Below the pieces are notes generated by a model, which had not been told where the DNA came from, did no database searches, and worked only from the letters and a program-made list of their open reading frames with translations. The position numbers were made by a program, and so were the translations under genes. Shown in pieces: positions 6,254-6,269 of a stretch of DNA of 6,269 nucleotides. The stretch comes from FLUQ01 sp031550605 (lineage in GTDB: Bacteria > Desulfobacterota > Desulfovibrionia > Desulfovibrionales > Desulfovibrionaceae), in contig JAVBOK010000027.1 of the NCBI GenBank assembly GCA_031550605.1, positions 1 to 6,269 of the forward strand, given 5' to 3'. Within the stretch, counting starts at the first letter, position 1; each line of letters begins with the position of its first letter.

Positions 6254-6269
6254 ATGAAAAAGCGCCTGT
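6254..6269 (+). CDS. Possible start of a rightward gene, cut by the window edge
   Basis: ATG AAA AAG CGC CTG reads Met-Lys-Lys-Arg-Leu, a common opening for an exported or membrane protein. GAAGGG (6245-6250) lies 3 nt before the ATG, as a short-spaced ribosome site. The same frame is open back to an ATG at 6212, inside the terminator-like hairpin, which is a less likely start. Only five codons are visible, so function cannot be stated and the gene itself is uncertain. Confidence 0.35.

Noticed and set aside
5256..6257. A 333-codon plus-strand frame antisense to the adaptor gene
   Set aside because: It is antisense to an intact adaptor, lacks domain features and crosses the operon promoter and terminator-like hairpin.

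Overview
This is GC-rich Gram-negative bacterial DNA. The evidence for that is a tripartite-efflux adaptor with a lipoprotein signal and an RND pump, both of which need an outer membrane. Codon choice and protein style would fit a Desulfovibrionaceae-type or other proteobacterial chromosome, but that placement is a guess from general appearance. No transposase, phage, CRISPR, tRNA or rRNA signal was seen.

Layout from left to right. Positions 1-189 hold no supportable gene. They contain long G and C homopolymers (22-85), which are suspicious as assembly or sequencing artefacts, and a clean 29-nt inverted repeat (100-128). Next is a leftward HpcH/HpaI-family aldolase/lyase gene (190-948). Its start was moved to an internal ATG with a strong Shine-Dalgarno sequence. 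A 247-nt divergent control region (949-1195) follows. It holds a candidate aldolase promoter whose spacer contains a perfect 12-bp palindrome, and a near-copy of that element lies 102 bp away on the side of the next gene. The rightward gene at 1196-1723 is a YhbS-type GNAT acetyltransferase. It converges, with a 59-nt gap and no clear terminator, on a leftward two-gene efflux operon: a lipoprotein membrane-fusion protein (4911-6086) followed by a 1042-aa MdtB/MdtC-like RND pump (1783-4911). The two are joined by a TGATG stop/start overlap. A promoter candidate for the operon lies at 6130-6161. The right edge has a strong bidirectional terminator-like hairpin (6201-6230) and the possible first codons of a rightward gene (6254 onward, Met-Lys-Lys-Arg-Leu).

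How the genes work together: adaptor and pump form two thirds of a proton-driven efflux machine. The outer-membrane channel is not in the window and must be supplied from elsewhere. The aldolase and the acetyltransferase share a control region but have no obvious metabolic link to each other or to the pump.

I do not see a clearly new multi-gene system. The points most worth a second look are the duplicated operator-like element, the replacement of the normally conserved catalytic histidine by glutamine in the aldolase, the odd translation start of the acetyltransferase, and the attenuator-like leader at the right edge.
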